Source: WRHT01 sp031550525
GTDB lineage: Bacteria; Desulfobacterota; Desulfovibrionia; Desulfovibrionales; Desulfovibrionaceae
DNA: 64,000 bases
Direction of reading: 5' to 3'
Assembly: GCA_031550525.1 (NCBI GenBank)
Contig: JAVBON010000011.1
Location: 53,765 to 117,764 of the forward strand
This document shows positions 33,970 to 42,349 of the stretch, one piece after another. A program made the position numbers and the translations under genes. Under the pieces are notes generated by a model. The model did not search any database. It was given only the letters and a program-made list of their open reading frames with translations, and was not told the DNA's origin. Each line of letters starts with the position of its first letter. Position 1 is the stretch's first letter.

Positions 33970-34935
33970 CTATGCTCCAAAGGGCTTGGGCCTGATCAGG
34001 TCAAGGTACGGCGTAAGGGCGTTGGCCAAAAGCACCGCGAAGGCGACGCCATCAACGTAAATGCCGAATGTACGGATGATAATGGTAAGAGAGCCGGCTA
34101 TCATGCCGTAAAGAATGCGGGGCACAGGCCTGCTTGGCGAGCCGCCGAACTCCGTGGCCAAAAAGAACGCGCCGAACACCGCGCTGCCGCTAAGCAGATG
34201 GAAAGAGGGGCTGGCGTACAATTCGGGGTTGGAGTAGTGCAAAGCCCCGCCGGTGATGAAAATGCCCAAAATAAAACCAATGGGCGTTTCAAAGGCCACG
34301 TTAAGCCTTGCCGCCATAATGACGCCGCCCAAAAGCAGCGCCCCCACCTGGGTTGCGCCCAGCCCGCCCATTTGCTCGCCCCACAGAAGCGAAGCGTAGC
34401 TGAACTGGTCGGCTGCATCGGCCACGCCATAGTATTTAAGGCGGTACAGCGGGTCGAGATATTCATTCACCAGTTGGATGGAGCTGGCGTCCACAATAGT
34501 TGGCCAGCAGAGCATAAGAATGGCCCAGCCGATGGCAGGGGGGCAGAAAGGGTTGGAGCCCAAACCGCCGAACACCATTTTACCCAGGCCGATGCTTACC
34601 GCCGCGCCTATTACCGGCAGCCACCAGGGGGCGTCGGCCGGAAGCATGAAGGCTAAAATCATGCCTATGTACACGGCGTGAAAGTCGTCCACCACCAGGT
34701 CTTTTTTCATCACTTTAAGGCACAGGGCCTCTGTAGCCACGGCCGATACCACGCTCAGGCCTATAACGGTGAGCGCCTGCGGCCCGAAATGCCATACGGC
34801 CATGCACACGGCGGGAATAAGGGCTATGCATATTTCACGCATAACCGAAGGAATGGTTCTGCCGCAATGCATGTGCGGGGGAGCAATTACCCCCAGTCTC
34901 AATTCTTTTGTTTCTGTCTGCGCTTGGTTGGACAT
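33970..34935 (-). CDS. rnfD: Rnf complex subunit D
   Basis: About 321 residues from the ATG at 34935 (AGGTGG upstream; a GTG 12 bases earlier overlaps that site). Eight or so membrane helices. The position equivalent to the flavinylated Thr in the Dxx(S/T)xA(T/S) motif reads DQFSYAS, so Ser182 would carry the FMN rather than Thr. Also conserved are GGLGSNPFCPPAIGWA and HLLSGSAVFGAFFLATE. Ion-pumping core subunit next to rnfC. Confidence 0.94.
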   Translation of the reverse strand: MSNQAQTETKELRLGVIAPPHMHCGRTIPSVMREICIALIPAVCMAVWHFGPQALTVIGLSVVSAVATEALCLKVMKKDLVVDDFHAVYIGMILAFMLPADAPWWLPVIGAAVSIGLGKMVFGGLGSNPFCPPAIGWAILMLCWPTIVDASSIQLVNEYLDPLYRLKYYGVADAADQFSYASLLWGEQMGGLGATQVGALLLGGVIMAARLNVAFETPIGFILGIFITGGALHYSNPELYASPSFHLLSGSAVFGAFFLATEFGGSPSRPVPRILYGMIAGSLTIIIRTFGIYVDGVAFAVLLANALTPYLDLIRPKPFGA

Positions 34936-34995
34936 GCCTGTTTCCACCTATTTTTCGCGTATATTATTCACAAAAACCCGTTTGCCAAAACGCGC

Positions 34996-36168
34996 CTAGG
35001 CCATGGGCAGTTGCTCGGCCTTGGAGGCCGCAATGGCCTTTTTGGCTTCGCGCATATACTGCATCATGGGGCGGCGGGCCATGCACATGTAACTGCACAT
35101 GCCGCAGTCCATGCAAGCTTCAACATAAAGCTTGCGGCATTCCTCGTAATTTTCGAATTCGGCGTTGCGGCTGATAATATTGGGCATAAGGTGAGCCGGA
35201 CAATACAGCACGCAGGCCCCGCAGTTTACGCAGGGGTTTTCGTGCACCGGCGCGAAGTCGTCTTTGGGCACGTAAAAGAGGCCGTAATGGTAACTGGCCA
35301 CGGCGCGGTCAATGTTGGCAACTGCCATGCCGCGCATATAGCCGCCCAAAATTACATGGTCGCCGTCTTCGGGGTAAATATCCACTCCGGCCAGCAGCGT
35401 GCGTATTGGTGTGCCGGCGAGCACCCTGAAGTTTTTGCCTTGCACGGTAATTACGGTGGAAAGGGCCGGAAGGCCGGAAACCGCCACCTGCCCGTATCTC
35501 CACAGCGAGTGCAGGTTAAAGGTAGATACGCCTTGCGGGTTCTCTTTGCCAGTGGCCGCCTTTACCACCAGCGGCCCAATGCTGTTGGGGTATTCCGGCT
35601 TGGCGTAAAAGTGGCGCACGTCGCTGCCCAGGTTAAAGCGGCTGCCGCGCGGCAACACCATGGAGATCTGGCTTGGGCTCATCAGCCTGCGTATTATGTC
35701 TATTCCGGCTTTAAGCTCTTCAAGATGGTTGGTGTACATGCCGCCCGCCCAGCGTATGCCGGGCTCGGGGTTAAAGCCGTTTATCACTATATGGTCGCCT
35801 TGCTTGCGAAACTCGCGCATGCCCAGGCCAAGGCTTTTAAGGGCCGCGGCCAGCGCATCGCCTTGCAGCCCGGCCAGCGATACAGGCGCGGGGCGCTCGG
35901 AAATGGGGTTGGCTACTTCCTGGCGCTGTATGGTTATATCGGTGGCGGTAACGTTGGTTACAACGCCGTCAATGGGCGAGTGGGCGTCGCCGCGCCGCGC
36001 GTCGGGGTGCACCGCTATGCAGGTGCCCTTGTAAACTTCATCTTTCTTTTTAACCTTGGTGGCGTGCCCTATAAGCGGAATATTCACCACATCGGGCGCT
36101 GGCCCGTCCAAAAATGGCTGCACGTCAGGCATAACCAGATTAAACGACAGTTTCTTGTTCTTAATCAT
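34996..36168 (-). CDS. rnfC: Rnf complex subunit C
   Basis: 390 residues. NADH/FMN-binding region: GVVTNVTATDITIQRQE, VVINGFNPEPGIRWAGG, LGGYMRGMAVANIDR. Two ferredoxin clusters follow: CVNCGACVLYCPAHLMPN and CMDCGMCSYMCMARRP. Takes electrons between NADH and the Rnf core at the cytoplasmic face. 18 bases after dhcA. Confidence 0.95.
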   Translation of the reverse strand: MIKNKKLSFNLVMPDVQPFLDGPAPDVVNIPLIGHATKVKKKDEVYKGTCIAVHPDARRGDAHSPIDGVVTNVTATDITIQRQEVANPISERPAPVSLAGLQGDALAAALKSLGLGMREFRKQGDHIVINGFNPEPGIRWAGGMYTNHLEELKAGIDIIRRLMSPSQISMVLPRGSRFNLGSDVRHFYAKPEYPNSIGPLVVKAATGKENPQGVSTFNLHSLWRYGQVAVSGLPALSTVITVQGKNFRVLAGTPIRTLLAGVDIYPEDGDHVILGGYMRGMAVANIDRAVASYHYGLFYVPKDDFAPVHENPCVNCGACVLYCPAHLMPNIISRNAEFENYEECRKLYVEACMDCGMCSYMCMARRPMMQYMREAKKAIAASKAEQLPMA

Positions 36169-36186
36169 ATTATCACCTTAGCTGCA

Positions 36187-37029
36187 TTAGCGTATGTGGC
36201 ACTGGTAACATTGGTTCTTCGCCTGCTCAACCGAGGGGCCGCCCCTTTCGGCATGGCAGTCGCCGCACTGCTTGTGATAAGCGCTCATGCGGTCAAGAAA
36301 CACTTCTTCCACCGGCTTTTCATAGTGGCAGGCCGCGCACTTGCTGAAAGAATCAATCTGTTCTTTCGGCAAGGTCTTCAGGCCCTTGGCCACATAATCC
36401 TTGCGGGGGGTGCTCAGGTCGTGGCAACTGGCGCAGCCGTCAAGCCCTTCTTCAAAGGCTTCGGTATGCGGGTGGCAAGTGGCGCAAGTGGTGTGCACCG
36501 CGTCGCGGTAGAGAGGCGGTTGGGCATCGGCAGGGGCCGGCTGGCCGGGCGCAAGGCGCTCGTGGCAGCCTTCCGTCGCGCAAGATTGCGCGTCAGTGCC
36601 GAAGTCTTCCATCTCATGGTGGCAGGTCTGGCAGCTTTCCGCAATGGATTCGGCATGCAGGTCGTGCATGTCTCTATTCCAGGCGGTTTCGGTTATTTCC
36701 GTATGATGGCAGGTTAGGCAGGCCTCATAGTCGGAGCCAAAGGTTTTTTGGTGGTCCGCCACAAATTTTTGGTCAAAGGTTACTCCATGGCAACTGCCGC
36801 ATGGCTGCGGCTCGTAGCTTGAAAGCTCCCTTTCATGGTGGCAGATGGTGCAATCAAAACCATAGTCCTCGGCGTGCTGGCGGTGGTTGAAAACAACCCG
36901 CCCGCCCGCGTTGGGCATAAGAATTTTGATTGGGGACAAGGGTTCCGGGGCTTTTAAAATTACGCCGGCCACAACGGCAAGCGCAGCCAACCCCAGCACG
37001 ATGAATAGTGGTGCGTAGCGTTTTTGCAA
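36187..37029 (-). CDS. dhcA: Decaheme cytochrome c of the rnf operon (DhcA-like)
   Basis: 280 residues with an uncleaved or signal-type N-terminal helix (FIVLGLAALAVVAGVILKA). Ten haem sites: nine CxxCH (CTICH, CGSCH, CLTCH, CQTCH, CATCH, CASCH, CAACH, CGDCH, CYQCH) and one CX4CH (CATEGCH). Similar decaheme proteins head the dhcA-rnfCDGEABF operon in Desulfovibrio and may link Rnf to the periplasmic cytochrome c pool. It uses a TTG start with GAGG eight bases upstream. First gene of the operon. Confidence 0.9.
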   Translation of the reverse strand: MQKRYAPLFIVLGLAALAVVAGVILKAPEPLSPIKILMPNAGGRVVFNHRQHAEDYGFDCTICHHERELSSYEPQPCGSCHGVTFDQKFVADHQKTFGSDYEACLTCHHTEITETAWNRDMHDLHAESIAESCQTCHHEMEDFGTDAQSCATEGCHERLAPGQPAPADAQPPLYRDAVHTTCATCHPHTEAFEEGLDGCASCHDLSTPRKDYVAKGLKTLPKEQIDSFSKCAACHYEKPVEEVFLDRMSAYHKQCGDCHAERGGPSVEQAKNQCYQCHIR

Positions 37030-37286
37030 AGCTCTGACCTCTTTTCAATAATAGTATGATAAAACGCAAGCCCGGTATGTACGCGCAATATATACCGGGG
37101 AGTTATACAAAATATTATTATATTCTGCCGTTAAACGGCTTTTCAGCAAGGTAGAGCAATTTTAAGATGCCAGCAGAGGCACGGTTAAATTGACTTTTCA
37201 TAAATCCAGCAGCTTGTAAATGTCTAATTTTGTAATTTTTATATTCTTAAAACATAAAATGCTGAATTGCTTGTTTATGTATTATT
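37030..37286 (-). promoter_or_regulatory. Upstream region of rnf operon
   Basis: A/T-rich intergenic DNA that must hold the rnf promoter. No perfect sigma-70 pair was found. There is an ATCATACTATTATTG stretch 20-30 bases before the dhcA start. Confidence 0.35.
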
Positions 37287-37493
37287 TCACAAGTACTTAA
37301 CTGTCGTTAACAATTCCTTAACAAGTAATGGTAAATTTTTTAACGCTTTCTTAACAACTCGGCGCGCGGAGTTCGGCCGCAGACCGGAATAGGTATAATA
37401 CTCACCTGCCGCGCCTTGATTATCGTATGCAAAATACGCTGCGCGCATCAGTTGGCTGATTTCTTCGCGCAAGGCTGTTTGCCTATACTCCAT
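37287..37493 (-). CDS. Possible small helical protein, unknown
   Basis: 68-residue frame starting MEYRQTALREEISQLM and ending in a basic, leucine-rich helix (VKKALKNLPLLVKELLTTV). It reads like a real amphipathic protein, and the frame can be extended upstream to 37601, but neither start has a good ribosome binding site. It could be a genuine gene, a pseudogene remnant, or chance. Confidence 0.35.
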   Translation of the reverse strand: MEYRQTALREEISQLMRAAYFAYDNQGAAGEYYTYSGLRPNSARRVVKKALKNLPLLVKELLTTVKYL

Positions 37494-37700
37494 GCCAATT
37501 TCATTATTCCGTTTTTTGGAGTTTGCGCGTGTATTTTGCTCCAGACGGCCACTGTCGCTTGGCATTATAAATTCGTTGTGCTCAAGCCTGATGAATGGCA
37601 TTATGGCCAGTCGGCAGCCTGGGTTATGGCAAAATATCCACCATGGCCGCCAGCAAAATAATTTTTTAATAAAAGAGTGCTGTAGCCTTTATGCTTTTTT

Positions 37701-37780
37701 AGAGTAACGTATTTTAGTTTTTAAAAAATATATATAAAAATCAAAGTTAAAATGCTCTAGACCAGCGGCTTGCCGCGCCG
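37701..37780 (+). repeat. Degenerate R1-type palindrome
   Basis: AGAG-ATTTTAGTTTTT at the left and AAAGTTAAAATGCTCT at 37744-37759 form an imperfect inverted repeat, followed by CCAGCGGCTTGCCGC. Matches the AT hairpin plus GC portion of family R1. Confidence 0.5.
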
Positions 37781-37812
37781 AGAACTTTCAGCATACTAAA
37801 TACAGGTGGCGC

Positions 37813-39150
37813 ATGACCAAAACACCGGAAGCGATTCAAGGCATACCTTGGCGCGAACTCACCCTCGTTTTTCCGCAAATCGAGCACCTGGCCGCGGGGC
37901 GGTCCGTTTTTTGGAACAACACGCGCACTCTGCCTGCCGGCAGCGCCATAGCCAGCTCCGGCTACACCGCGCAGGATGTGGAGGATGCCGCCTTGCGCAT
38001 GAGGCGCTTCGCGCCTTTTCTAGCCAAGGTTTTTCCTGAAACCGCCGGACAAAACGGAATTGTGGAGTCGCCCCTGCGCGATGCGGGCGCTTTTGCTAGG
38101 GCGCTGGCGGAGGGTTTTTCTCTGCCCGCAGCGCCCAGGCTACTTTTCAAGCTTGATAGCGAACTGAATATTGGCGCATCCATGAACGCGCGTGGCGGTA
38201 TTTATGAAACGCTTAAGCTGGCCGAAGATTTAGCCATTGCGGCCGGGTTGCTGAAATGGAGCGACAATTACGAAAAACTGGCCGATGAAAGCCTGCGCGG
38301 TTTTTTCGGGCAATTCACACTGGGCGTGGCTTCGGAGGGCAATTTAAGCCTGGCTGTTGCCCGCATGGGCAATGCTCTTGGCTTTAAAGTAGTAGCCCAC
38401 GCTCCCGCCCGCTCGACCCGCTGGAAAAAAGACCTGCTGCTGGCTTATGGCGCCAGTCTGGTGGAGCACGACGCCAATCACGGAGAATGTGTGGCGCTGG
38501 CCAGGGAAAAAAGCGCCGCCGACGGCTCCTGCTTTTTTGTGGACGAAGAACACTCCCGCACGCTTTTTTTGGGCTATGCCACAGCCGGGCTCTACCTTAA
38601 AACGCAACTTGAGCGGCGCGGCATGGAAGTAGGCGACGATCATCCTCTTTATGTTTATCTGCCCTGCGGCATGGGCGAAGGCCCTTCGGCCGTGTGTTTC
38701 GGCCTGAAACTGGCTTATCGCGATGCCGTGCGCGTTTATATTGCGGAATCCGCCGCCGCCCCCGGCATGCTGCTGGGCTTGGGCACCAAACTGCACGATA
38801 AAATCTGCGCCCAAGACATAGGGCTGGACGGCCGCAGCGTTGCCGACGAGTTACAGGTAAGCCGCCCCTCAGGCCATTCCTGCCTGGTTATGCAGGAACT
38901 GCTGGACGGCTGCGTGACCGTGCGGGATTCTCTGTTTTTGCAACTGCTGGCCTTGGCCTATGATACAGAGCGCGTAAAACTGGAGCCATCGGCCCTGGCC
39001 GGAGCCGCCGCCTTTATTTCGGCCATGCAGGCCCCCGGCAGCGACAAAAGAAGCGCCGGAACCCACATTATATGGGCCACCGGCGGCGGCATGCTGCCAC
39101 ACGCCGAATGGCGAGCGCATTACGAGAACGGCAAGAATAAAGACGTATAA
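37813..39150 (+). CDS. D-serine dehydratase homologue lacking the PLP lysine
   Basis: 445 residues, full-length and colinear with DsdA: FAPFLAKVFPET, ARGGIYETL, FFVDEEHSRTLFLGY, QDIGLDG, LEPSALAG, WATGGGMLP. The key residues are changed: the Schiff-base Lys (Lys118 of E. coli DsdA) is Asn125 (codon AAC at 38185-38187, in GASMNARGG). STGNLG is SEGNLS, the phosphate loop GGGPGG is GEGPSA, and EPTHSPC is ESAAAPG. The frame is intact and not degraded, so this is probably a pseudoenzyme or a neofunctionalised family member, not an active D-serine dehydratase. Start follows AGGTGG. Confidence 0.85.
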   Translation: MTKTPEAIQGIPWRELTLVFPQIEHLAAGRSVFWNNTRTLPAGSAIASSGYTAQDVEDAALRMRRFAPFLAKVFPETAGQNGIVESPLRDAGAFARALAEGFSLPAAPRLLFKLDSELNIGASMNARGGIYETLKLAEDLAIAAGLLKWSDNYEKLADESLRGFFGQFTLGVASEGNLSLAVARMGNALGFKVVAHAPARSTRWKKDLLLAYGASLVEHDANHGECVALAREKSAADGSCFFVDEEHSRTLFLGYATAGLYLKTQLERRGMEVGDDHPLYVYLPCGMGEGPSAVCFGLKLAYRDAVRVYIAESAAAPGMLLGLGTKLHDKICAQDIGLDGRSVADELQVSRPSGHSCLVMQELLDGCVTVRDSLFLQLLALAYDTERVKLEPSALAGAAAFISAMQAPGSDKRSAGTHIIWATGGGMLPHAEWRAHYENGKNKDV

Positions 39151-39375
39151 TGATCAGGCCGGTTTTATGATATCTGGGTTTATTCGGAGCGCCCCGCGCC
39201 TCATCTAGGGGCGCCGTCGCTCCACTCCGGTGTTCGATGTTGCCTTCCTGCAAAATAATCCGCCCAAACCCGCAAGCGTGGTCCGTATAGTGAAAGCGCA
39301 ACAGTTTTTGGCGGGAGAGTGATACGGATTGCGGAACTGCAGGGGGCTATTTTGAACCATCTTGACCCAGGTGCC
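39151..39375. other. Non-coding DNA between dsdA-like gene and R2 element
   Basis: No supported gene. Contains short inverted repeats (GGAGCG...CGCTCC around 39186-39222, and GTCCGTAT with ATACGGAT near 39280-39330). Confidence 0.4.
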
Positions 39376-39508
39376 GTCTCCAAAAAGCCTCTTTTGCCCC
39401 CGGACTGCGTCAAACACCGATTTTTATCCAGGGCTGTGCTTAAGAGTGCTATCCCTGGCCCAAAATCGGCGTTTTTTTGCCAGGTAACAAAATCCATTTT
39501 TGGGGAGC
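39376..39508. repeat. Dispersed palindromic element R2, short copy B
   Basis: About 133 bp; aligns end to end with 13492-13631. Inverted ends GTCTCCAAAAAG and TTTTTGGGGAG, inner hairpin CCGATTTTTATCCAGGG...CCCTGGCCCAAAATCGG, and TTTTTTTGCCAGGTAACAAA near the right end. Confidence 0.75.
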
Positions 39509-39535
39509 TTTAATAAAAATATGAAGTGCCGATAG

Positions 39536-39573
39536 GTTAATGGCCGGAACTTTTTCGAGTTCCGGCCATTAAC
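39536..39573 (+). terminator. Terminator hairpin between dsdA-like and prfA
   Basis: Perfect 16-bp arms GTTAATGGCCGGAACT/AGTTCCGGCCATTAAC followed on the plus strand by TTTATTTTT. It faces prfA from the other side by only eight bases and may end both transcripts. Confidence 0.8.
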
Positions 39574-39580
39574 TTTATTT

Positions 39581-40651
39581 TTATACGTCAGCCTGATTTT
39601 TTAATGCTTCCGTTTGCGCGGCTGTGGTCAGGGCATCCACCAGTTCCTGAATATCGCCTTCCATTACCGCCTCCAGCTTGTAGAGGGTAAGGTTTACGCG
39701 GTGGTCGGTAACACGGCCCTGCGGGAAGTTATAGGTGCGTATGCGCTCGGAGCGATCGCCGGAGCCTACCTGAGCGCGGCGGGTTTCGGCGTGCTCGGCC
39801 TGCAGGCGCTCCTGCTCGGCCTGAAGCAGGCGGCTTTTAAGCACGGTAAGGGCTTTGGCCTTGTTTTTGTGCTGCGATTTTTCGTCCTGCATGGCTACGC
39901 TTATGCCGGTGGGTATGTGGGTAACACGCACTGCGGAGTCGGTGGTGTTAACGGATTGCCCGCCGGGGCCGGAGGAGCGGTATACGTCAAAGCGCAGTTC
40001 TTCCGGCTTAAGCTCTACATCGGCCTCTTCGGCCTCGGGCATTATGGCCACAGTGGCGGCGGATGTATGTATGCGGCCCTGCGATTCGGTAGCTGGCACG
40101 CGCTGCACGCGGTGGGTGCCGGCTTCGAATTTAAGGTGGCTGTAGGCGCGGTTGCCAGCTATAAGGGCTATTACTTCTTTGTAACCGCCGCTGTCGCTGT
40201 CGCTGGCCGACATAAGCTCCACCTTCCAACCCTTGCCTTCGGCATAGCGGGTGTACATGCGGAAAAGGTCTCCGGCGAACAGGGATGCCTCCTCGCCGCC
40301 AGTGCCCGCTCTTATTTCCAGAATAATATTCTTGTCGTCCATGGGGTCTTTGGGCAGGAGCATGAGGGTAAGCTCTTTTTCCAGAGCGTCCAGCGCTTCT
40401 TGCAGGCTTTTGGTCTCTTCTTGGGCCATGGCCTTTATTTCGGCATCGGGGTCGTTAAGCAGGGCGCGGCTGTCTTGCAACTGGGCCGCAAGCTCCTTGT
40501 GACGCCGGAAAACATCCACCACTTCTTTCAAATCGGCATGGGCCTTGGTAAGCTTGCGGTAACGCTCCTGATCCGACAACACCTCCGGCGACGAAAGCTG
40601 CCGCTCCAGATCTTCAAAGCGCTTTTCCAGATTCTCAAGCTTGGTGAACAT
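39581..40651 (-). CDS. prfA: Peptide chain release factor 1
   Basis: RF1 recognises UAA and UAG and triggers peptide release. 356 residues, normal. The peptidyl-transferase motif SSGPGGQSVNTTDSAVRVTH is intact; flanking motifs EIRAGTGGEEA and ERIRTYNFPQGRVTDHR are typical. The start ATG shares one base with the stop codon of the DUF1385 gene, so translation is coupled. No prmC methyltransferase follows, unlike many bacteria. Confidence 0.96.
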   Translation of the reverse strand: MFTKLENLEKRFEDLERQLSSPEVLSDQERYRKLTKAHADLKEVVDVFRRHKELAAQLQDSRALLNDPDAEIKAMAQEETKSLQEALDALEKELTLMLLPKDPMDDKNIILEIRAGTGGEEASLFAGDLFRMYTRYAEGKGWKVELMSASDSDSGGYKEVIALIAGNRAYSHLKFEAGTHRVQRVPATESQGRIHTSAATVAIMPEAEEADVELKPEELRFDVYRSSGPGGQSVNTTDSAVRVTHIPTGISVAMQDEKSQHKNKAKALTVLKSRLLQAEQERLQAEHAETRRAQVGSGDRSERIRTYNFPQGRVTDHRVNLTLYKLEAVMEGDIQELVDALTTAAQTEALKNQADV

Positions 40652-41736
40652 TATTTGGTCTCCAATACACTGTAAGGCGGCGTTACCACTTCGGTTTCCT
40701 CATGCTCGCTGCCTGCCTTCAGGGCCTCGTTAAGGGCCACCAGGGCCACTTCAATCTGCTTGCGGTCCGGCTCGCGCGTGGTGAGCATTTGCAGCAAGAG
40801 GCCGGGGGCGCGCATTATTTTGCCCGCCATGCTGTCGCCAAGGCGCGCGCCTATGCGTATGGCCTCGTAAGCCAGAGCGCTTATGGGGGCCATGAGCAGG
40901 AGCTTGAGGGCTATGACCACGGCGTGCTTATGCAGGGCGCTTTCCGGCGTCCAGATTAAAAGCAGCAGGGGTATGAGCAGAATATGCATGAGTATGGCTA
41001 TGGTAAGCACAAACAGTAAAAAGGTGGTGCCGCAGCGCGGGTGCAGGCGGCTTTGGTTTTCGGCCAAATCCACATCCACGGGGCGGATGTCTTTTTCGTA
41101 GGCGGCGATGGATTTATGCTCGGCCCCGTGGTACTGAAATACGCGGCGGATGTCGGGCAGCCGCGATATGGCGATGATGTAAAGCAAGAAGATGCCGAAT
41201 TTCAGCAGCCCGTCCCACACCTGAAAGGAAAAACCCTCCACCCCGCCTGAAATGTTGAGGTAGTTAAGAAATACGGTCAAAAGGTGCGGCACCACCACAA
41301 ACAGGCCAACGGCAAAAACAAGGGCCACAAGCAGGGTCAGGCCGAGCTGCCAAGGCTTCAGCTCCTCGCCTTCGCCTTCCAGCGCCAGCTCCGCCGAGAC
41401 GTTAAGGGCCTTTATGCCATTGATCATGGTTTCTATAAGCAACGGAAATCCGCGCAGATACTTCTTTTTAAACAGCGGGCTTTTGGTGAGGCAAAACCAG
41501 TTGCGGTTTTGCACGGCAATACGCCCGTCGGCCTGACGCACGGCTATGGAATATTTGTTGCCGTTGCGCATCATTACGCCTTCCATAACGGCTTGGCCGC
41601 CCACGGCCAGGCTTTCTTTGCCGTTGCCGGACTGCAAAAGCCAAGGCAAAAGAGCACCGGTCAGGCGTTTTACGCGCCCTGCGCAGTTTTTGCAGGAGCC
41701 GGCTGATGCTAAGAAAGGTATATGTAAAAGGGGCAT
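40651..41736 (-). CDS. DUF1385 membrane protein
   Basis: 361 residues. Begins with a short Cys-containing segment (SCKNCAGRVKRL), then ESLAVGGQAVMEGVMMRNGNKYSIAVR, FPLLIETMINGIKAL, FQYHGAEHKSIAAYE, LHPRCGTTFLLFVL, the DUF1385 signatures, and four to six membrane helices. Function unknown; the family very often sits between rpmE and prfA as here. Start preceded by GGAGG. Confidence 0.92.
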   Translation of the reverse strand: MPLLHIPFLASAGSCKNCAGRVKRLTGALLPWLLQSGNGKESLAVGGQAVMEGVMMRNGNKYSIAVRQADGRIAVQNRNWFCLTKSPLFKKKYLRGFPLLIETMINGIKALNVSAELALEGEGEELKPWQLGLTLLVALVFAVGLFVVVPHLLTVFLNYLNISGGVEGFSFQVWDGLLKFGIFLLYIIAISRLPDIRRVFQYHGAEHKSIAAYEKDIRPVDVDLAENQSRLHPRCGTTFLLFVLTIAILMHILLIPLLLLIWTPESALHKHAVVIALKLLLMAPISALAYEAIRIGARLGDSMAGKIMRAPGLLLQMLTTREPDRKQIEVALVALNEALKAGSEHEETEVVTPPYSVLETK

Positions 41737-41762
41737 AAGGCCTCCGTATTATTAATAAACGC

Positions 41763-41788
41763 GAAATCCTCGGAGGCCCGAGGATTTC
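41763..41788 (-). terminator. Hairpin between rpmE and DUF1385 gene
   Basis: Perfect 11-bp arms GAAATCCTCGG/CCGAGGATTTC with a four-base loop. T-tract is weak, so it may be a processing or attenuation signal rather than a full stop. Confidence 0.5.
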
Positions 41789-41866
41789 TTAAAATTGCCG
41801 CAACGGGCCCGCACATAAACAACATGCCGGCAAGGGTATGCACCCGCCTGGTAAGCGTTGCTTGTG

Positions 41867-42076
41867 CTACTTTTGCGCGTTGGCGTATTTTTTGCGAAAA
41901 CGGTCTATGCGGCCGGCTGTATCCACAAAGCGCTGCTTGCCAGTGTAAAACGGGTGGCAGTTGGAGCATATTTCCACATGCACGTTTTGGCCTTTGGTGG
42001 AAAGGGCTTCAATTTCATAACCGCAGGCGCAACTGATTTTGGCTTTGTAAACTTTGGGGTGGATGTCTTTTTTCAT
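41867..42076 (-). CDS. rpmE: 50S ribosomal protein L31
   Basis: 69 residues, zinc-containing form: Cys in SCACGYE and CSNCHPFYTGKQRFVD. Full signature HPKVYKAKI...HVEICSNCHPFYTG. Good AGGAG site. First gene of the rpmE-DUF1385-prfA cluster; a small inverted repeat (GGGCATT...AATGCCC) lies upstream and may be regulatory. Confidence 0.97.
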   Translation of the reverse strand: MKKDIHPKVYKAKISCACGYEIEALSTKGQNVHVEICSNCHPFYTGKQRFVDTAGRIDRFRKKYANAQK

Positions 42077-42349
42077 GTTGTTATCTCCTAGGGCATTCTT
42101 GTATTAAAATGCCCGCTCAGGTAAAAGTATCCGGCGGGGGCCACACGGCCGCCGCTGAGCGGCTTTTTCACATCGTTACGATATGAACCGTTGCTGATAC
42201 CGCGAAGCCGGTTTTTTTGCAAGCGAATATCGGGTAAAATTTGCAAGAGCGGCTCAAAAAAAAATGGCGCCGCCTTGCAACGGCCTTTTCAACTGATGTT
42301 TTTATTCATACAATCAGCCGTATCAGACATATTTACAAAGATAAGCATT

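Noticed and set aside
34678..36717. 679-codon plus-strand frame antisense to rnfC and dhcA
   Set aside because: It mirrors the codon structure of genuine minus-strand genes with clear domains; no ribosome site and no recognisable protein motif.
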